Assembly (NCBI GenBank): GCA_900543295.1
Contig: UQQY01000005.1
Coordinates: 1-34,332 of the forward strand
Reading direction: 5' to 3'
Length of the DNA stretch: 34,332 nt
Source of the DNA: an uncultured Oscillospiraceae bacterium
Lineage (GTDB): Bacteria > Bacillota > Clostridia > Oscillospirales > Ruminococcaceae
Shown here one piece after another: positions 7,997 to 15,943 of the stretch. Each line of letters begins with the position of its first letter. Positions within the stretch are counted from its first letter, which is position 1. The translations under genes were made by a program, and so were the position numbers. The notes beneath the pieces were generated by a model. That model was given only the letters and a program-made list of their open reading frames with translations, made no database searches and was not told where the DNA came from.

Positions 7997-8338
7997 TTGA
8001 AAAAAATCGTCACTATCAAATTGAATAAGGAATTCAAGCGCGCTTATTTTCAGGGAAAATTCAAGGCGCATCCGCTGCTCATTACGTATCGGGTAAAAAA
8101 TCGCTCGGGTTCGCCGCGGCTTGGCATTACGACTTCTAAAAAGATAGGCGGCGCCGTTGAACGAAACCGTGCGCGGCGCATTATTAAGGCGGCATACCGG
8201 ATGCTGCTTGACGAAGAACCGCAGCTTTTTTCCTCTTATGACTATGTATTTGTTGCGCGGCCTCTCACTCCGAAATCCACCTCCACCGAGGTCAAGCGCA
8301 TCATAAAAAAGCACTTAACCGTGCTGTCCAAATTGTAA
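7997..8338 (+). CDS. rnpA: Ribonuclease P protein component
   Basis: Protein subunit of RNase P, which helps the catalytic RNA bind and process tRNA 5' leaders. The chain is basic and carries the signature AVERNRARRIIKAAYR, including the RNR motif. About 113 residues is normal. I prefer the TTG at 7997, which gives MKKIVTIKLNKEFKR and has GGGG 8 nt upstream; an in-frame ATG at 7991 is only ~2 nt from that GGGG and would add two residues. The gene sits directly before yidD, as in most Firmicutes. Confidence 0.93.
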   Translation: MKKIVTIKLNKEFKRAYFQGKFKAHPLLITYRVKNRSGSPRLGITTSKKIGGAVERNRARRIIKAAYRMLLDEEPQLFSSYDYVFVARPLTPKSTSTEVKRIIKKHLTVLSKL

Positions 8339-8340
8339 AA

Positions 8341-8595
8341 GTGAAGCATCTGCTTTTGTTGCTGATCCGGTTTTATCAGCGCTTTATTTCACCGCTTTTT
8401 CCGGCTTCCTGTCGTTTTTATCCGACTTGTTCATCCTATGCGTTTGAGGCGGTTTCCCGTTTTGGATTCGTAAAAGGCGGATGGCTTTCCTTAAAGCGGA
8501 TTTTCCGCTGTCAGCCGCTTTGCAGAGGCGGCATTGATCCTGTTCCCGAATCCTATCATTTTTTCGAGAAATGGCGCGGTAAAAAGAAGAATTGA
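8341..8595 (+). CDS. yidD: Membrane protein insertion efficiency factor YidD
   Basis: Small membrane-associated protein that aids YidC-dependent insertion. The 84-residue sequence contains the family core RFYQRFISPLFPASCRFYPT, then CSSYAFEAVSRFG and the late CRGGIDPVPE segment with conserved cysteines. The start is a GTG at 8341, only 2 nt after the rnpA stop and without a clear ribosome site, so translational coupling to rnpA is likely. The hydrophobic N-terminus followed by basic residues fits peripheral membrane attachment. Confidence 0.94.
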   Translation: MKHLLLLLIRFYQRFISPLFPASCRFYPTCSSYAFEAVSRFGFVKGGWLSLKRIFRCQPLCRGGIDPVPESYHFFEKWRGKKKN

Positions 8596-8621
8596 CCGTA
8601 CTGCGGTTTTGGAGGTTTAAC

Positions 8622-9701
8622 ATGAATATTTTAGGTACGCCGCTTGGTTGGATTATGTCCTTTCTCTATGATATTGTGCATAACTATGGTTGGGCGCTGA
8701 TCATCTTTATTGTGCTGACAAGGGTTGTGCAGTTTCCGCTTGGTATCAAACAGCAGAAAAGCACTGCGCGTACAGCTTATATCCAGCCGAAGATCAAGGC
8801 GTTGCAAAAGCAGTATGCAAAGAATAAAGAGCGTCTGAATGAAGAGACGATGAAGCTTTATGAGCAGGAGGGCATCAGTCCGACAGCCGGCTGTCTGCCA
8901 ATGCTCATTACGTTTTTGCTCTTATTTGGTATCATTGACGTTATCTACAATCCGCTGGTTCATATTCTGCACATTGACTCGTCGATCATCAAAGAAGCAA
9001 CGGATCTGATCGGAAATTTGGGCGGCGGCGCGGCGCAGATCAACCTGATCAGCGCGATTCAGGGAAACGCCAACGTTTCGGCTGAACTTGCCGCACTGGT
9101 ACCGCAGTTGAAAGAAATTTTCGGGCCGGAAATTTTCGGGCAAATTCAAAACTTCAATATGAGCTTTTTGGGCCTTAATTTAGGCGACGTTCCGAATGCT
9201 GTTTGGGGCGTTACCATTATCGTTCCGGTGTTCTCCTTCGTGACGCAGATTATTTCTACGCTGATTACATTGAAAATTCAGTCGAAGAACGGTCAGCAGA
9301 TGCAGGGTGCAATGAAATGGACAATGCTGCTGATGCCGTTGATGTCTTTGTGGTTTGCCTTTACGCTGCCAGTCGGCGTCGGTCTTTATTGGACGGTTTC
9401 CAACGTTTTGATGATCTTGCAGACCATTATTCTGGCTAAGATGTATCCACCGGAAAAGGTTGCGAAAATGAAGGATAAAAATTTGGAGAAAAACCGTGAA
9501 AAGATGCGAAAAAAGCGTGAAAAAATGGAAATTTATACGCAGCAGATGAATGAAAAGAATAAGGCGGCTGTACAAAAGATGGAAAAGCCGCGTTTAAGCT
9601 CAGAGGAAGCTGCAAAGCAAAAAGATGAAACAAAGCGCCGTTTGGCCGAAGCAAGGAAGCATATGGCTGAAAAATACGGCGACGAATATAAAGAAGACTA
9701 A
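8622..9701 (+). CDS. yidC: Membrane protein insertase YidC/OxaI
   Basis: Integral membrane insertase of the YidC/Oxa1/Alb3 family. The Gram-positive form lacks the large E. coli periplasmic domain, as here (359 residues). The first hydrophobic segment includes GWALIIFIVLTRVVQFPL, followed by the basic cytoplasmic loop QQKSTARTAYIQPKIKALQK and further membrane spans up to SNVLMILQTIILAKM. The last ~70 residues are highly charged and may bind ribosomes. No lipoprotein cysteine is seen at the N-terminus, unlike B. subtilis SpoIIIJ. The ATG at 8622 has GGAGGT 6 nt upstream; a frame from 8592 would add ten unlikely residues. Jag follows after 24 nt, its usual partner. Confidence 0.95.
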   Translation: MNILGTPLGWIMSFLYDIVHNYGWALIIFIVLTRVVQFPLGIKQQKSTARTAYIQPKIKALQKQYAKNKERLNEETMKLYEQEGISPTAGCLPMLITFLLLFGIIDVIYNPLVHILHIDSSIIKEATDLIGNLGGGAAQINLISAIQGNANVSAELAALVPQLKEIFGPEIFGQIQNFNMSFLGLNLGDVPNAVWGVTIIVPVFSFVTQIISTLITLKIQSKNGQQMQGAMKWTMLLMPLMSLWFAFTLPVGVGLYWTVSNVLMILQTIILAKMYPPEKVAKMKDKNLEKNREKMRKKREKMEIYTQQMNEKNKAAVQKMEKPRLSSEEAAKQKDETKRRLAEARKHMAEKYGDEYKED

Positions 9702-9725
9702 AATCTGCAAAGGAGAATCGCAGTG

Positions 9726-10601
9726 ATGTTAAAAGAAATTATAGTAAAAGCGGCGTCCGTTGAAGAAGCGATCGAACAGGGCGCGAAAGAATTGGGCGTG
9801 GCTCCCGCGCAGTGCATGCACGAGGTTTTGGAGACACAGCAGAAGCTGTTTTCAAAAAAGCTTAAATATGCTTTGGTCAAGGTAAGCGCGGAATGTGAGA
9901 GTGAAGCGTCGCAAAAGGAAGTAGCAGAGCCGGCGGAATTTATAGAAGAGCAGGAAATGCAGAGCGACGGAGACAGCCGCGCAAAGAAGATTTCGGTTGC
10001 GAAGGATTATCTTGCTGGTATCCTCTCATCGATGGGACTCTCTTCTATCGATATGGAGGTAACGGAGGACAAAGACGGCGCGGTGATTACTTTTTCCGGC
10101 GACAATGTTGCGGTTTTGATTGGCCATCACGGCGACACGCTGGATTCTCTGCAATATCTTGTGGCGCTTGCATGTAATCGCGTTGACGGCGAATACTTCC
10201 GTATTACGCTTGACTGCGGCGGCTATCGCGGAAGAAGAGAGGAAACGCTCAGAGCGCTGGCGGCTCGTCTTGCTGCAAAGGTGAAGAAAAGCGGCCGTCC
10301 CCAGCTTTTGGAGCCGATGAACCCCTATGAGCGCCGCATTATTCATTCGGTTGTATCTGAAATTCAGGGTGTTTACTCGAAATCCAAGGGTGAAGAGCCG
10401 AATCGCCGTGTTGTGATTTTGAGCGAAGTCAACCCCAGAGCCAATTATAGAAACAGAGGGCCGCGCAGAGGACAGGGCGGTACAAACGGCGCAAAAAAGC
10501 CGTATGCCCGTAAACCGGAGCGGACTATGGAGGATATCCTCAAAGACGATTTCAGAGAGAAAGAAAAAAGCGCAGAGCTTTACTCAAAAATTGAATTTTG
10601 A
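9726..10601 (+). CDS. jag: RNA-binding protein Jag/KhpB
   Basis: RNA-binding KhpB (Jag, EloR) protein, linked in other Firmicutes to cell elongation and control of envelope genes. The N-terminal Jag_N domain starts KEIIVKAASVEEAIEQG. After an acidic linker there is a KH-type domain with VAVLIGHHGDTLDSLQ near residues 130-145, then an R3H domain with NPYERRIIHSVVSE. The C-terminal ~60 residues are basic and disordered-looking, then charged. The ATG at 9726 is preceded directly by an in-frame GTG at 9723; GGAG lies 10 and 7 nt away respectively, so either may be used. Its position after yidC is conserved. Confidence 0.94.
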   Translation: MLKEIIVKAASVEEAIEQGAKELGVAPAQCMHEVLETQQKLFSKKLKYALVKVSAECESEASQKEVAEPAEFIEEQEMQSDGDSRAKKISVAKDYLAGILSSMGLSSIDMEVTEDKDGAVITFSGDNVAVLIGHHGDTLDSLQYLVALACNRVDGEYFRITLDCGGYRGRREETLRALAARLAAKVKKSGRPQLLEPMNPYERRIIHSVVSEIQGVYSKSKGEEPNRRVVILSEVNPRANYRNRGPRRGQGGTNGAKKPYARKPERTMEDILKDDFREKEKSAELYSKIEF

Positions 10602-10702
10602 GCAAAGTTCTCGAACAGATGGGTTTATTTATGGTTGCCTTTATGCGGCTGTATGCATAAATGTGGTTTTGGGTGATTCGTAAGGGTGAGCTGTGTCCGC
10701 CC

Positions 10703-10744
10703 AATTAAAAGGATCGGGCCAGTGGGTCCGATCCTTTTAATTTT
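10703..10744 (+). terminator. Strong terminator hairpin upstream of mnmE
   Basis: A perfect 15-bp inverted repeat (10703-10717 with 10728-10742), starting AATTAAAAGG and ending CCTTTTAATT, with a 10-nt loop and a T-rich 3' end. It ends 25 nt before the mnmE ATG, leaving no room for a promoter after it. The rest of the jag-mnmE gap (10602-10702) shows no gene. Confidence 0.85.
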
Positions 10745-10768
10745 AAGTAAAATACTGGGGGAAAAGTT

Positions 10769-12130
10769 ATGGCGCAGACGATTGCAGCGATCGCCACACC
10801 GGCGGCAGCGGGCGGTATTTCGGTGATTCGTATTTCCGGCAGCGATGCATTGACAATTGCAGACCGTGTTTTTTCAGCAAAAAACGGAATTCCGCTCAGC
10901 GGCAGGCGTGGCTATACCGCGGCGTTTGGCGCTGTTGTCCGTCATGGCGAAGTACTGGATGAAGCGGTTGCGACAGTTTTCAACGAACCGCACAGCTATA
11001 CGGGGGAAAATGTTGTGGAGCTTTCCTGCCATGGCGGTTTGTATCTGACGCAGGAGATTCTGCGTGTAATATTGGAAAACGGTGCGCGGCTTGCCGAGGC
11101 CGGAGAATTTACAAAGCGCGCTTTCTTGAATGGAAAAATGAGCCTTTCTCAGGCAGAGGCGGTAATGGATTTGATTGGAGCGCAGGGAAGAGAGGCGGCG
11201 CGCGCTGCGCATACCCAGCTTTCCGGCGCGCTGTCCAGACAGATTACTGCGGTTAAGGATGCGCTTTTAAAGCTTGCCGGACATCTTTCTGCATGGGTAG
11301 ATTATCCCGAGGAGGAAATTCCGGAAGTAGATGAGGAGGAAATTCTCTTAACAGCTGGAGAGTCGTCAAAAACGCTCCGTACACTGCTTTCTCAGTTTGA
11401 TACGGGAAAGCTGATCCGCGAGGGAATTGATACCGTCATTGTCGGAAAACCGAATGTAGGAAAGTCCACGCTGATGAATTTGCTTTCCCGCTGTGAGCGC
11501 AGCATTGTGACGGATGTTGCCGGAACCACGCGCGATATCGTGGAGGAGACTGTCCGGCTGGGTCAATTGGTGCTTCGGGTAGCCGATACCGCCGGAATTC
11601 GGGAAACAGAGGATGTTGTCGAGCAGATCGGCGTTTCACTTGCAAAGCAGCGGATGCAGGAGGCCTCGCTCGTGCTGGCTGTTTTTGACGGTTCGAGCGA
11701 GTGGTCGCCGGAGGATGAAAAAATTCTGCCGGCTGCGCTTCAGCCTTCGATTGCGGTTGTGAACAAAAGTGATTTGCCGACGGTAACGAATCTTGAAAAG
11801 ATCAAGCGGGCGTTTTCGCATATGGTCGTACTTTCTGCAACAGACCCGGAATCGCTCGCTCTTTTGGAAAGAGAGATTCGCGAAACGCTCAATCTTTCTG
11901 AGATTGATCCCTTTGCACCGATGCTCTCAAACGAACGCCAGCGTCTTTGCGCCATGCGTGCAGCGGATTTACTCGAACAGGCGCAGACAGCAGTAAAAGC
12001 AGGCGTGACGTTTGATGCGGTGACGGTTTTGATTGAAGAAGCGATCGACGCTTTGCTGGAACTTACCGGAGAGCGGACGACTGATGCGGTGGTAGACGCA
12101 GTGTTTGCGAACTTTTGCGTTGGGAAATAG
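10769..12130 (+). CDS. mnmE: tRNA modification GTPase MnmE
   Basis: GTPase that, with MnmG, adds the carboxymethylaminomethyl group to uridine 34 of certain tRNAs. The N-terminal folate-binding domain starts MAQTIAAIATPAAAGGIS. The inserted G domain has the P-loop GKPNVGKS (226-233), the switch region TDVAGTTRD, ADTAGI and the base-specificity motif NKSD. The C-terminal FCVGK matches the catalytic CxGK end. The length of 453 residues is normal. GGGGG lies upstream of the ATG. mnmG begins 12 nt after its stop, so the two are co-transcribed. Confidence 0.97.
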   Translation: MAQTIAAIATPAAAGGISVIRISGSDALTIADRVFSAKNGIPLSGRRGYTAAFGAVVRHGEVLDEAVATVFNEPHSYTGENVVELSCHGGLYLTQEILRVILENGARLAEAGEFTKRAFLNGKMSLSQAEAVMDLIGAQGREAARAAHTQLSGALSRQITAVKDALLKLAGHLSAWVDYPEEEIPEVDEEEILLTAGESSKTLRTLLSQFDTGKLIREGIDTVIVGKPNVGKSTLMNLLSRCERSIVTDVAGTTRDIVEETVRLGQLVLRVADTAGIRETEDVVEQIGVSLAKQRMQEASLVLAVFDGSSEWSPEDEKILPAALQPSIAVVNKSDLPTVTNLEKIKRAFSHMVVLSATDPESLALLEREIRETLNLSEIDPFAPMLSNERQRLCAMRAADLLEQAQTAVKAGVTFDAVTVLIEEAIDALLELTGERTTDAVVDAVFANFCVGK

Positions 12131-12142
12131 GAGGAGAAAAGC

Positions 12143-14035
12143 ATGTCCTATGAAATGGGAGAATATGATATTGCAGTAATTGGGGCTGGCCATGCAGGAA
12201 CAGAAGCCGCGCTGGCAGCAGCACGGCTTGGCATGCGGACGATCCTTTTTACGCTTTCGCTGGATACCATTGCGAATATGCCTTGCAACCCTTCAATCGG
12301 AGGCACGGCGAAGGGACATCTTGTGCGTGAGATTGACGCCTTGGGCGGAGAGATGGCAAAAGCGGCGGACGCTACTTTTTTGCAGAGCAGAATGCTCAAT
12401 ATGGGAAAAGGACCAGCGGTGCACAGTCTGCGCGTGCAAAGCGATCGGCGCGCCTATCATGCCTATATGAAATCTGTGCTGGAGCATCAGGAAAATTTGT
12501 GGCTCAAGCAGGATGAGGTTGTAGCAGTGACTTTTGATGAAGATGGAAAAGTCAACGGCGTGGATACGCGGCTTGGCGCGCATTATCGTGTAAAAGCGGC
12601 TATTGTATGCAGCGGAACCTATCAGCGCGGCGTCATCCATGTAGGAGAGATCTCTTATCCAAGCGGGCCGGATGCGGTTGCACCAAGTGTTGGACTGACT
12701 GATATGCTAAAAGAGCGCGGGATTACAATCCGCCGCTTTAAGACAGGAACGCCCTGCCGTTTAAACCGAAGAAGCATTGATTTCTCCAAGCTCACCGTGC
12801 AGGAAGGGGACGAACCGGTTGTGCCGTTTTCCTTTGAAACGAAAGAACCGCTTTCAAACAAAGTAGTCTGCTATATGGGCTATACTAATGCAAAGACGCA
12901 TGAAATTATTCGGCAGAACCTGCATCGTTCACCGATTTACAGCGGCAGAATTGAAGCGATTGGCCCGCGCTATTGTCCCAGTTTTGAGGACAAGGTGGTG
13001 CGTTTTTCAGATAAGCCTCGTCATCAGCTTTTTTTGGAGCCAATGGGTGAGAATACGGAAGAGATGTATATGCAGGGGATGTCTTCTTCCTTGCCGGAGG
13101 ATGTGCAGCTTGCTTTTATCCGCACAATAGAGGGATTTGAGCATGCAGAGATTATGCGCAACGCCTATGCGATTGAATACGACTGCTGCAACCCTCTTGA
13201 GCTGCTGCCTACGCTTGAGTTTAAAACGGTTTCCGGTTTATATGGCGCCGGACAGTTTAACGGAACCTCGGGCTATGAGGAGGCGGCTGCGCAGGGGCTT
13301 ATTGCGGGAATTAACGCCGCGAGAAGCATTGCGGGAAAAAAACCGCTCATACTCGATCGTGCAAGTTCTTATATAGGAACGCTGATAGATGATTTGACGG
13401 TAAAAGGTTGTTCCGACCCTTATCGTATGATGACCTCTCGGAGTGAATATCGCCTGATTTTGAGACAGGATAATGCGGATAAGCGGCTGACGCCTCTTGG
13501 ACATGAAATAGGACTGATTTCTGATGAACGCTTTTTATGCTTTGAAGAAAAAATGCGGCAAATTGAAGAAGAGATCATGCGTGTCGAAAGGCGCACGATT
13601 TCTCCCTCAGAAGCATTGAACGCGCTGCTTGTTTCACGTGGAACATCGCCGATTTCAACTGGTGTTCGGGCTGCGGATTTAATACGAAGACCGCAGCTTT
13701 CCTATGAGGATGTGATGAGCTTCGATGAGGAAGCCCCTGATTTACCGCGCGCCGTAAGAGAAGAGGTCGGAATAGAAATCAAATATGCAGGATATATTCA
13801 AAAGCAGCTTGCGCAGGTAGCTGAGATGAGAAAGCTTGAAGCGAGACAATTGCCCGCAGGTACGGATTACAGCACGCTTGCGGGCCTTAGTCTGGAAGCA
13901 AGGGAAAAGCTTCAGAAAATTCGTCCGCTGAATATTGGACAGGCCTCCCGCATTTCGGGTGTCAGTCCGGCGGATGTATCGGTTTTGCTTGTGTGGATGC
14001 AGCAGAAGGAGGGCCGCCATGATTCAGACAAATGA
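12143..14035 (+). CDS. mnmG: tRNA modification enzyme MnmG (GidA)
   Basis: FAD-dependent partner of MnmE in tRNA wobble-uridine modification. The dinucleotide-binding motif DIAVIGAGHAGTEAA opens the chain. Other family hallmarks are NMPCNPSIGGTAKGHLVREI, CSGTYQRGVIHVGE and the C-terminal RPLNIGQASRISGVSPADV. Length 630 residues is standard. GGAGG lies 8 nt before the ATG. The coding sequence overlaps rsmG by 17 bp at its end. Codons 496-501 encode a LVSRGT segment whose DNA forms a parS site (13630-13645). Confidence 0.97.
   Translation: MSYEMGEYDIAVIGAGHAGTEAALAAARLGMRTILFTLSLDTIANMPCNPSIGGTAKGHLVREIDALGGEMAKAADATFLQSRMLNMGKGPAVHSLRVQSDRRAYHAYMKSVLEHQENLWLKQDEVVAVTFDEDGKVNGVDTRLGAHYRVKAAIVCSGTYQRGVIHVGEISYPSGPDAVAPSVGLTDMLKERGITIRRFKTGTPCRLNRRSIDFSKLTVQEGDEPVVPFSFETKEPLSNKVVCYMGYTNAKTHEIIRQNLHRSPIYSGRIEAIGPRYCPSFEDKVVRFSDKPRHQLFLEPMGENTEEMYMQGMSSSLPEDVQLAFIRTIEGFEHAEIMRNAYAIEYDCCNPLELLPTLEFKTVSGLYGAGQFNGTSGYEEAAAQGLIAGINAARSIAGKKPLILDRASSYIGTLIDDLTVKGCSDPYRMMTSRSEYRLILRQDNADKRLTPLGHEIGLISDERFLCFEEKMRQIEEEIMRVERRTISPSEALNALLVSRGTSPISTGVRAADLIRRPQLSYEDVMSFDEEAPDLPRAVREEVGIEIKYAGYIQKQLAQVAEMRKLEARQLPAGTDYSTLAGLSLEAREKLQKIRPLNIGQASRISGVSPADVSVLLVWMQQKEGRHDSDK
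13630..13645 (+). other. parS site inside mnmG
   Basis: TGTTTCACGTGGAACA matches the ParB/Noc-family centromere consensus TGTTTCACGTGAAACA at 15 of 16 positions; its reverse complement TGTTCCACGTGAAACA is a naturally common parS variant. It lies wholly within the mnmG coding sequence, about 2.1 kb upstream of the parAB sites. Confidence 0.9.
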
Positions 14036-14729
14036 ACTGAAACGTCTTTTGGAAGAACAGGGGATTGAGAGTACAGAGGAGCAGCTTTTGCAGTTTGACC
14101 GCTATGCAGAGCTGCTCGTGGAATGGAATAAGAGAATGAACCTCACTGCGATTACAGAACCGGATGAGATGATACGAAAGCATTTTCTGGACAGCGCAGT
14201 GCTGCTTTCTTATGTATCGCTCCCGAAAAATGCTGCTGTGATTGATGTTGGAACCGGCGCCGGCTTTCCATCGGTTCCCTGCACGATTCTGCGGCCGGAT
14301 CTTAAGCTGACGCTGCTTGACAGCCTGAATAAAAGAATTACCTTTCTTTCTGCACTTTGTTCTGCGCTTGGCATACCGGCAGAATGCGTACATGCGCGTG
14401 CAGAAGAGGGAGGGAGAATGCCGTCGCTTCGGGAGCAGTTTGATCTTGCGACAGCGCGTGCTGTTGCGCATTTGCGGGAGCTTAGTGAATACTGTCTGCC
14501 TTTTGTGAAGGTTGGAGGATTATTCGCTGCCTTAAAGGGGCCTGACCTTGAAGAAGAGCTTTCTGAGGCTAAGTCGGCAATTCGTCTTTTGGGGGGAAGG
14601 ATCGAACAGGTGAAGGAATACAATTTGGACAAGGTGGGAAAGCGAACTTTTGTATTGATTCGAAAGATATCGCAGACTTCGTCAAAATATCCCAGAATGA
14701 CAGCAAAAATAAAGAAACAGAAATTGTAA
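14019..14729 (+). CDS. rsmG: 16S rRNA m7G527 methyltransferase RsmG
   Basis: SAM-dependent methyltransferase (GidB) that forms N7-methylguanosine 527 in 16S rRNA. The SAM motif VIDVGTGAGFPSVP is followed by LTLLDSLNKRITFL and by ATARAVAHL, all typical. The ATG at 14019 has GGAGG upstream and lies 17 bp inside mnmG. The frame extends upstream to 13935 but those residues are only the mnmG overlap. With this start it is 236 residues, the family norm. The C-terminus ends with a basic KIKKQKL tail. Confidence 0.95.
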   Translation: MIQTNELKRLLEEQGIESTEEQLLQFDRYAELLVEWNKRMNLTAITEPDEMIRKHFLDSAVLLSYVSLPKNAAVIDVGTGAGFPSVPCTILRPDLKLTLLDSLNKRITFLSALCSALGIPAECVHARAEEGGRMPSLREQFDLATARAVAHLRELSEYCLPFVKVGGLFAALKGPDLEEELSEAKSAIRLLGGRIEQVKEYNLDKVGKRTFVLIRKISQTSSKYPRMTAKIKKQKL

Positions 14730-14735
14730 TCGCAG

Positions 14736-14766
14736 AATTTGTGCGGAATTGTGTCGAATTTTGTCG
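14736..14766 (+). repeat. Three short tandem AATT-type repeats
   Basis: AATTTGTGCGG (14736-14746), AATTGTGTCG (14747-14756) and AATTTTGTCG (14757-14766) are contiguous, related 10-11-bp units in the rsmG-noc gap. The roughly helical period could suit a DNA-binding protein, but no function is known. Confidence 0.4.
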
Positions 14767-14853
14767 ATAGAAATAACTGGAAATTTAAACGCCTTTGTGT
14801 TACAATTTAACCAACGGACAAGCCGGGTTATAAACAGCATGGAGGTGTTTTTG

Positions 14854-15666
14854 TTGAAAACCTTTTCTCAGCCGCTAAAGACAGTAAACCGTGTCGTTTC
14901 CATTTTAACGTGGAAAATTGATCCGAATCCTGCGCAGCCGCGCGTCCAGTTTGATGAAAAGGAGATTGCATCTCTGGCGGAAAGCATCCAGCAAAACGGG
15001 CTCTTACAGCCGCTGACTGTTCGACGGAATAAGGATACTGGGCGCTACATTCTGATTTCAGGCGAACGGCGGCTTCGTGCGCTGAAGTATGCGGAGATAC
15101 GGGAGGCGCCGTGCATTGTTTTGGATACTTCGGATCGGCAGGCGGCCGTTTTTGCTTTGATTGAGAATATTGAACGCCAGAACCTTAATTATTTTGAAGA
15201 GGCTGCGGCAATAAGAAATCTCATGACAGAGTGGGGTATTTCTCAGCAGGAGGTTGGAGAAAAGTTGGGACGTGCACAGCCTACGATTGCAAATAAACTT
15301 CGTTTGCTTCGCTTTTCTAAAGAGGAGGAAGATCTGCTTTTACGCAATCGTCTTCCTGAGCGTCATGCAAGAACGCTGCTGCCTTTGGCTGGAACCCCCT
15401 ATTTAAAGCAGGCGGTGGCTCGACTTACGGAGCATCATCTTACTGCCGATGAGATTGAACGTATGGTGACGCAGTTTACAGATGTGCTTCCGGAAAAGGA
15501 TAAACCGAGACAAAAACGAAAACGTCCGATCTTTAAGGATATTCGTCTGTTTTCCAATACGATGAATCGTGCTGTTTCGCTGATGAAAGAAAGCGGCATC
15601 AACGTAGACTTTAACAAAAAAGAGGAAGACGACTGTATTGAATATATTATACGAATTCCACTTTGA
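14854..15666 (+). CDS. noc: Nucleoid occlusion protein Noc (ParB family)
   Basis: ParB-like CTPase/DNA-binding protein. In B. subtilis Noc binds its own sites, spreads, and blocks division over the nucleoid. The ParB core is clear: NPAQPRVQFDEKEIASLAES, the CTP-binding GERRLRALKYAEI, ENIERQNLNYFEEA and the helix-turn-helix ISQQEVGEKLGRAQPTIANK. The call Noc rather than ParB rests on its place directly after rsmG, with a separate parAB pair downstream. The start is the TTG at 14854, 8 nt after GGAGG, giving 270 residues; a TTG at 14851 is possible. The N-terminus (KTFSQPLKTVNRVVSIL) could form a membrane-binding amphipathic helix. No Noc-site-like ATTTCCCGGGAAAT was noticed in the window. Confidence 0.87.
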   Translation: MKTFSQPLKTVNRVVSILTWKIDPNPAQPRVQFDEKEIASLAESIQQNGLLQPLTVRRNKDTGRYILISGERRLRALKYAEIREAPCIVLDTSDRQAAVFALIENIERQNLNYFEEAAAIRNLMTEWGISQQEVGEKLGRAQPTIANKLRLLRFSKEEEDLLLRNRLPERHARTLLPLAGTPYLKQAVARLTEHHLTADEIERMVTQFTDVLPEKDKPRQKRKRPIFKDIRLFSNTMNRAVSLMKESGINVDFNKKEEDDCIEYIIRIPL

Positions 15667-15718
15667 TTTTAGGGCATTGCCTTAAAATATATATCCAGAC
15701 ACCATTCCCTTAACCGGC

Positions 15719-15750
15719 AAAAAGCGGAGGACTACTGTCCTCCGCTTTTT
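15719..15750 (+). terminator. Intrinsic terminator after noc
   Basis: Perfect 14-bp arms (15719-15732 and 15737-15750; AAAAAGCGGAGGAC on the left) with a TACT loop and terminal T run. The A-rich 5' end makes it symmetrical, so it could act in both directions. A second hairpin (15666-15688), without a T tract, lies directly at the noc stop. Confidence 0.92.
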
Positions 15751-15777
15751 GCTTATCAAAAGGAAATTACAGCTTGG

Positions 15778-15793
15778 TGTTTCACGTGAAACA
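15778..15793. other. parS site, perfect consensus
   Basis: TGTTTCACGTGAAACA is an exact, fully palindromic parS. ParB loads here and slides outwards, recruiting SMC. It is ~70 bp upstream of the parA promoter -35 element. Confidence 0.97.
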
Positions 15794-15813
15794 TCCAAAA
15801 TTCATCAGATAAA

Positions 15814-15829
15814 TGTTTCATGTGAAACA
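15814..15829. other. parS site, one mismatch
   Basis: TGTTTCATGTGAAACA differs from consensus only at the eighth base. The symmetry extends outwards (AAA on the left, TTT on the right). It is 20 bp after the first site, placing a tandem pair directly before the parAB promoter. Confidence 0.92.
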
Positions 15830-15846
15830 TTTTGTGAGAATGATGC

Positions 15847-15875
15847 TTTTCAACGGACAAAGAGTGTGATATAAT
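15847..15875 (+). promoter_or_regulatory. parAB promoter
   Basis: TTTTCA (15847-15852) and a perfect TATAAT (15870-15875) with a 17-bp spacer; predicted start near 15882. The -35 is weak. The tandem parS pair ends 17 bp upstream, so spreading ParB could cover the promoter. Confidence 0.65.
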
Positions 15876-15943
15876 AAAAAACAGATGCAACAAAGCAAAT
15901 ACCCAATCACGATAAAACAAATTAACAGGAAGGAGGAAGGATC

